Assembly: GCA_028673005.1 (NCBI GenBank)
Contig: CM054113.1
Span: 171,476,837 to 171,540,836, forward strand
Reading direction: 5' to 3'
Source of the DNA: Tanypteryx hageni
Lineage: Eukaryota; Arthropoda; Insecta; Odonata; Petaluridae
Length of the DNA stretch: 64,000 bases
Positions within the stretch are counted from its first letter, which is position 1. Each line of letters begins with the position of its first letter. Below are positions 59,201 to 64,000 of this stretch, one piece after another. The notes below the pieces were generated by a model, which worked only from the letters and a program-made list of their open reading frames with translations, was not told where the DNA came from and did no database searches. The position numbers and the translations under genes are program-made.

Positions 59201-60820
59201 GGAATTCGGTTATCGAAATGATAAAAGAAAAAATCTCTTTCGAAAAATATTCCCTTTAGAAAATTTTATTTTTTCATTTTCGACAGAGACAGCTCTCCGC
59301 GATACTGAAATGTCCTATCGCGCAATTTTTTCTTTTAAAAAACTTACTCATTTTTTTACTTTCACGAAGGAAATTCCTTCGGATCTAACCAGGAGGTGGA
59401 GAGAACATGAGAATTATTTAGGATATTAGATGAAGTTCGGGAGATTCGAATGAAAAAAGAAAAGTGGTAAGATGTAATATGGTGGAAGAGACGGAAACCT
59501 AGGCGGATATTAATCTTTATTGGATTGGGATCGAAGAAGGATTAAATCTTCTCTCTTATCTAAACCCGTGGTGATTAAAGGACATTCGCGAGGTAGAGTA
59601 CGAACGAAGTTAAAATCACTCTGATAAATCAGCGACGCGAAAGGTAGCAGAAACGTTATTGGAAAATTTGCAGATCCTCACTCTATGCATATAAAAAAGA
59701 TTGCAAGAGGGAGTTAGAGAAAGGACAAATTGAAGGCAGTGCAAATAAATGAAATTAAGGTTCAAAATACTGTTCAGGGAGGAAGAGACAGAGGGTTAAG
59801 AGATCAGAGGAAGGGAGAGAGGTCGGAGGGAAATAAAAGAATTTTTAGTGCGCATCAAGCCAGAAGTCCCATCAAATCCCACGATGGGAGGAGAGCAGGA
59901 CGGGAAAAATATTGCAGCAGCGCCAGGCGTTCGTCTATTGCTTTTACTGGTGCGATCCGACGGTGAAGTCAGAAAATCTCCTCTAAATCGGATCTAACCT
60001 TCTAAATGATTAAATAAGATTAACTTGATTACTCAAATCCGATCCTTCTTCAGTGAACAGAACAATAGGAAATATTTTTTAAGATTTAATTTTATAATTG
60101 ATACTCGTGCGTTCTCTCTGATTGTGTTAACATATTATAACAAACTACAAGCGTGAGCAAGTTCAAATAAAAATAAATTATTGCACATTTCTACTATCAA
60201 AGTCTGGATCTGTGGGAGGGGATGGGAGGCATTATAAACGCGACTGCAGCTTACTCCTTTGCTCATTCTAATTTGTTAACGATCATTACGTGCGCATGAC
60301 CCACGCGTTGTTGTCGTTGAATTTGTGACGTTATAACACAAAAACTATTTTGGGTTATCTTTAGGAATTTTTTGGATGCAGTGCCCTACACGCTCTCTGA
60401 ACAAGGACAATATCGAACGATTTATAGATGGCGAACTTAAAAATTTTTATTATGTAAAATTTAATTCTTGTAATTCACTGACAATTAACGTTTATCCAAT
60501 AACATTCAGTAAAATGCGTTATTCAAAACATTTCTGTTTTATCTTCTTTTTCAAAGCCTTTGACTCCTAGCAAGTAAGATAGTTTGGGACCTAGTTCCCC
60601 CATTGTTTGCTGAGACTAATGTTCTTCAATTATTAAACTTATATATAAAGTAGTTTTTCTAGTGTGATGGAAAGAATAGATAATGGATCCATATGCGATA
60701 GGCATAAGCTGCAATATGGTACAATTTTTCTCCTAATTTATCCCAATTTTGTCTGATGTTCACTTCTTTATTATCATCAGGCTTTTTTCATCTACCCTAG
60801 GATCGCCTTGTAATAACAAC
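59201..60820. other. spacer, no gene seen
   Basis: 59700-59960 is an A/G-rich open frame without domain. Near 60690-60720 a short stretch (GATAGGCATAAGCTGC) resembles the LINE-associated repeat at 29625-29650 (CAGGCATAAGCTG). Confidence 0.45.
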
Positions 60821-60821
60821 A

Positions 60822-61700
60822 GGGGTCGGCAACCTACGGCCCGCGAACCTGTAATGAACAAGATTGGAAAGGTGCACTCCATGTCGAAGTACACAGAGTT
60901 TCCAGATGCGTTCTTTGGGATTTCACAATGTTCTCAATATTTTTCGCTCAGATGAGAATTTAACGAGAAGCAAGCGAGGTACGTTGTAAAATACATGTGG
61001 GTCTTCATGTAAAGTAGTTGTAATTATTGTCCGATTTTAACCAAAATTGGAATCGGTCAATTGATTTTAACAAAACTCCCCAATACTAAATTTCACAAAA
61101 ATACATCAAGCGGTTCCTGAGTTGAAACGAACATTAACAACTACTTGTAGGCCTTCATGTAAAGGGGTAAAAATTGTTACCCGATTTTAACCAAAATTGA
61201 AGTCGATCAATTAATTTTAACAAAACTCCCTAATACCATATTTCATCAAAATACGTCCAGCGGTTCCCGAGTTGAAACAAAGAAACTTTATAGGTCATCA
61301 TATAAAGTGGTCATCATTTTTGTCCGATTTTAACCAAAGTTGAAATCGATCGACCAATTTTAGCCAAACTCCCGCCGTTTCCGAGTTTTAACATACGGAC
61401 GTATGCGTTCACTTCGTGCAGATCGTGCAAAGAACGCATAAAAAGTGTCGGTAAAATTTAACATAGATAATTTCACATTTTTCCAGTTAAACTATGGTCT
61501 CAAAACTTTTTTTGATGAAGTTTATCTCTAGGAAATTATTGACACTTGATTTTCACTACTAAGAGACCAAAGAACCTTTAGCTAACTGCTGATGCAAACA
61601 CTAGTCGAATCTTTCGTGACTTCCAATGCGGCCCTCCGAAACATTCACAACTGTGAATGTGGCCCGCCATGCAGAAAAGGCTGGTGCCCCCTTCTCTGCT
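60822..61700. mobile_element. hAT-like MITE interrupted by family C
   Basis: It begins near CAGGGGTCGGCAACCTACGG and matches 35530-35850, except that 60857-61438 is an extra segment. After it the match resumes at AAAAAGTG and runs to GTGGCCCGCCATGCAGAAAAG. The right inverted repeat has decayed and no target duplication could be fixed. Confidence 0.65.
60857..61438 (-). repeat. 'GCGTTC' repeat family C, copy 3
   Basis: Reversed copy: it starts AACAAGATTGGAAAGGTGCAC, has the CCATGTCGAAGTACACAGAG hairpin half and TGCGTTCTTTG, then ~180-bp modules, ending GTATGCGTTC-loop-AGAACGCAT. Comparison with the uninterrupted MITE at 35530 gives its borders to within a few bases. Confidence 0.83.
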
Positions 61701-61780
61701 ACAACAGTCTTTATCCGTCTCATTTCCAAAATCTTCCTTCCAGTCTTCACTATTATCGTAAATTAATTTGTGTAATTTTG

Positions 61781-62092
61781 GGGTGGCGGTGGTGGAGTGG
61801 TTAGAGCGTTGATCTTCCACGCAGTGGTCTCGGGTTCGAATCCGACAGAGGTCGGATTTTATCAACCTAGGATTGTCCCATTACCTACTAGTGTGCTTTG
61901 AGGAGACCGTGTAAGTCAGTGCTTCATCCTTCGGAAGTGACGTTAAGCAGTTGGGTCCCTTGGTGCTCTTCGTAAATAGTAGGCCAATGCCGGCATTGAG
62001 TTTCCCTCCTCTCTTGTGAACGTGTTCGTTGTGGAAGGAGTTATAGCTATTATAATCCAAGAGGTTGATTAGCCATAAATACAAACCAACAA
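61781..62092 (+). repeat. tRNA-derived SINE, copy 2
   Basis: It begins GGGTGGCGGTGGTGGAGTGG with an A-box-like GGAGTGGTTAGAGCG and a perfect B-box GGGTTCGAATCC, and keeps the same body and end (GGTTGATTAGCC) as copy 1. Its head is better preserved than copy 1's: the B box of copy 1 has a T-to-A change. The minus frames at 61578-62129 are translations of the SINE. Confidence 0.92.
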
Positions 62093-62780
62093 CAAAAACT
62101 TTGTATAGCTTTGCTATCATTAGAGTCATAAGTTTTAAAACGAAGTTGATTTTTGCCCAAAATAAAAACAGTGTGTCGAAGAAGTTAAATCATAGCCGCA
62201 ATGTGTCAGCTGGGCACAAAGCAAAATAGAAACGCTTTGAGTGATTACGCATATCAGTCTGACGCGGTCCATTCTCTGCTGTCTTAAGAGGTAGTGAGAG
62301 GAAGGAATGCATTATGGCCCTCTAGGTCACAAGCGTTACCAATACCAAGCAAATTAGACGCAATGCATTCAATAGATAAATTACGATCAAAGCATGGTTA
62401 AAGTAGCTAGCTTATAAGTGAATACCACATAAAGACGTTGACGCAAGGATATCACGCGAAGCAATATTCAGATTATAACATTATGTGCATAGGTCTAATT
62501 AATATATGTTATTTCCTTCGGTAACATCTTTCCAAAATAAGTTTGAAATAATAGTCAAACGTCGACGAAAACTGCTCGGGGGCAAATGGTGGCGAAAACT
62601 TCCCACCTAATTCATCCGGGATATTTACGGCGGGTATTTTTCTTTTCTAAAAGAATATAACCATTTCGCAGGAAACGTGCGAAAAGTAAAGCTGCGTGAG
62701 GGAGAAAAATAAAAAAAAACCAAACCGAAAATAATTGCTCGCCTCTCGCGCAATCTCTTTTGTTAAAAATAAAGCAGCCA
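62093..62780. other. spacer, no gene seen
   Basis: AT-rich DNA; no recognised coding or repeat sequence. Confidence 0.5.
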
Positions 62781-63330
62781 ATAACGACGCAACAAAAGAG
62801 AGAGAAAAATATTAGAAAAAAGTAGAACGAGAGAAAAAGAGAAGAGAGAGAGAATCCCATCTTGCGCGAGAGTCGTAAATACGAAAAAAAATCGAGCTCC
62901 TAAAGGGGAAAGCGAAAGAAAGAAAGGAGGCGAGCCAAAGAAAAGGAAGGAGAGAGAAAGGTAGAGAGAGAAAGAGAGAGAGAAAAGGAGATTCGGGGGA
63001 AAAAAGAAAAGACATTAAATTAAAAAAAGAGGAAAGAGGTTCCCGGCGATGGTAGAGAAAAAAAGAAGGGAGTCAGGCAGGCAGACAGGAAGGAGGTGTA
63101 GGAATAAAGGAGATGGGGAGGGAGAGGTAGGTAGGAAGACAAGGGACTTGAAAAGGCCGGGAGAGAATGTGGGCGTCAGAGGGTGAGGGTGGGTGGAGAG
63201 GAGAAAAAAGAGGGCCAAGAGGACTGCAGAGGAAGGAGTGGGAGAGAGAGGTAGAGGGAGGGAAGGATGGAGGAGGAAGAGCCAAAAGGATGGGTGGGAG
63301 TTGGAGAGGGAAGATTATCCAGAACGCGGA
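62781..63330 (+). repeat. polypurine tract
   Basis: GAGAGAAAGAGAG- and GGAGGAAG-type DNA on the + strand. Frames at 62612-63515 on both strands are low-complexity products of it. Confidence 0.85.
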
Positions 63331-63649
63331 GTTCGCCTGCTGTCATATCGTACACAAGGGTAAAGGAAAGTGGACGGTTGAGGGGGATAGAGGGAAGGGT
63401 AAAGGAGGCAAGGATGATCTCGGAGGCAGAGAGAGAGAGAACTGGAGGGAGGACGAGTTAAGGGCGACCGGGATATACGATGGCCCGAGATTGGCCTTGC
63501 CCATCCTCTCCTCACTTCTTCGCTCGCGCTATGCTCTCAGACCCCTTGTCGAGCTCAATGTTGATTATCGGAATTTGAGAACGCCTACTGTATATACTCT
63601 TAGGATCTTATGGACCACTTCTGAGAACGAACCGTGACAGTACATACGC

Positions 63650-63715
<66 letters not shown>

Positions 63716-64000
63716 TGCAACATAACGTATGATTTACTTTTTGTACTCAATCTTAACACCTGGGAGTAAAGTAACTTTTGAAGCGCCCCGGACATATTTA
63801 CGAGAAAGATTTCTGAAGATCGTCCAGATTTAGAACGAGTGTTCTTTCTCAACCGCTATTATTGACGTATGATGGAAATTTTTTGAAAATTAGGATATTC
63901 TTTCGGCATCATCACTATATTTTATCAATATTTTTTCTTCTTCTTCGAGGAACGTGTCATCGGAGGACGGAATCGCTTGTTGGAAGTGGCTTTTATAGGT
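63331..64000. other. window end: spacer with (TA)n microsatellite
   Basis: A (TA)n tract of about 31 units lies at 63650-63712. The 156-codon frame at 63167-63637 begins in the purine tract and has no domain. Nothing else is recognised before the window ends. Confidence 0.6.

Noticed and set aside
19..64000. CRISPR arrays, bacterial operons or a novel defence system
   Set aside because: There are no regularly spaced direct repeats with unique spacers, no clustered co-directional genes with ribosome binding sites, and all recognisable proteins are eukaryotic transposon remnants.

Overview
This window is eukaryotic, most likely from an arthropod (probably an insect); the species cannot be fixed from sequence. 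The evidence is its content: mariner, piggyBac, Tigger/pogo and hAT transposons, two non-LTR retrotransposon relics, tRNA-derived SINEs, long GA/CT tracts and AT-rich spacers where CG dinucleotides are common. I find no intact host protein gene, no rRNA, no convincing functional tRNA gene, no CRISPR array and no bacterial-style operon. Most open frames above 60 codons are accidental: they lie in microsatellites, purine tracts or repeat DNA. The coding sequence I can recognise is all transposase or reverse transcriptase, and all of it is broken.

Layout. 1-7.5 kb: a complete-ended mariner relic (1092-2371), a hAT MITE (2896-3535) and the first 'GCGTTC' repeat, here called family B (5120-6582), with a family A repeat in its core. 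7.5-10.1 kb: a 2.6-kb element with ~280-bp inverted arms, holding a CT tract and A, B and C repeat pieces. 12.4-15.6 kb: a 3.2-kb hAT element with a perfect 8-bp target duplication; it hides a hAT C-terminal dimerisation domain that no long open frame shows. 17.6-21.3 kb: one RTE-like LINE relic split by a family A fragment, a SINE and a second family B element, which itself carries a hAT MITE and a long hairpin around a tRNA-like sequence. 21.9-25.8 kb: three more hAT-type elements. 29.5-31.1 kb: a CR1/L2/jockey-like LINE relic with an internal deletion and a tRNA-like cassette between 46-bp direct repeats. 33.0-34.4 kb: a Tigger element. 39.2-40.4 kb: a 1.2-kb fold-back palindrome. 43.5-45.7 kb: a family A repeat interrupted by a dimeric hAT MITE and by family D. 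46.9-52.1 kb: a piggyBac relic with exact TTAA ends containing a mariner, followed 33 bp later by a 2.46-kb hAT element containing family C. 52-64 kb: purine-rich spacer, a second family D copy, a MITE with family C inserted, a second SINE and a TA microsatellite.

The elements form a nested record, so relative ages can be read: the LINEs, the piggyBac and the Tigger are hosts, while mariner, SINE and the A/B repeats are later insertions. The features most worth following are the two long hairpins (possible small-RNA sources), the family B/C repeats whose end hairpin seems to covary, and the tRNA-like cassettes. I see no evidence for a new host pathway or defence system. All boundaries and identities were read by eye.
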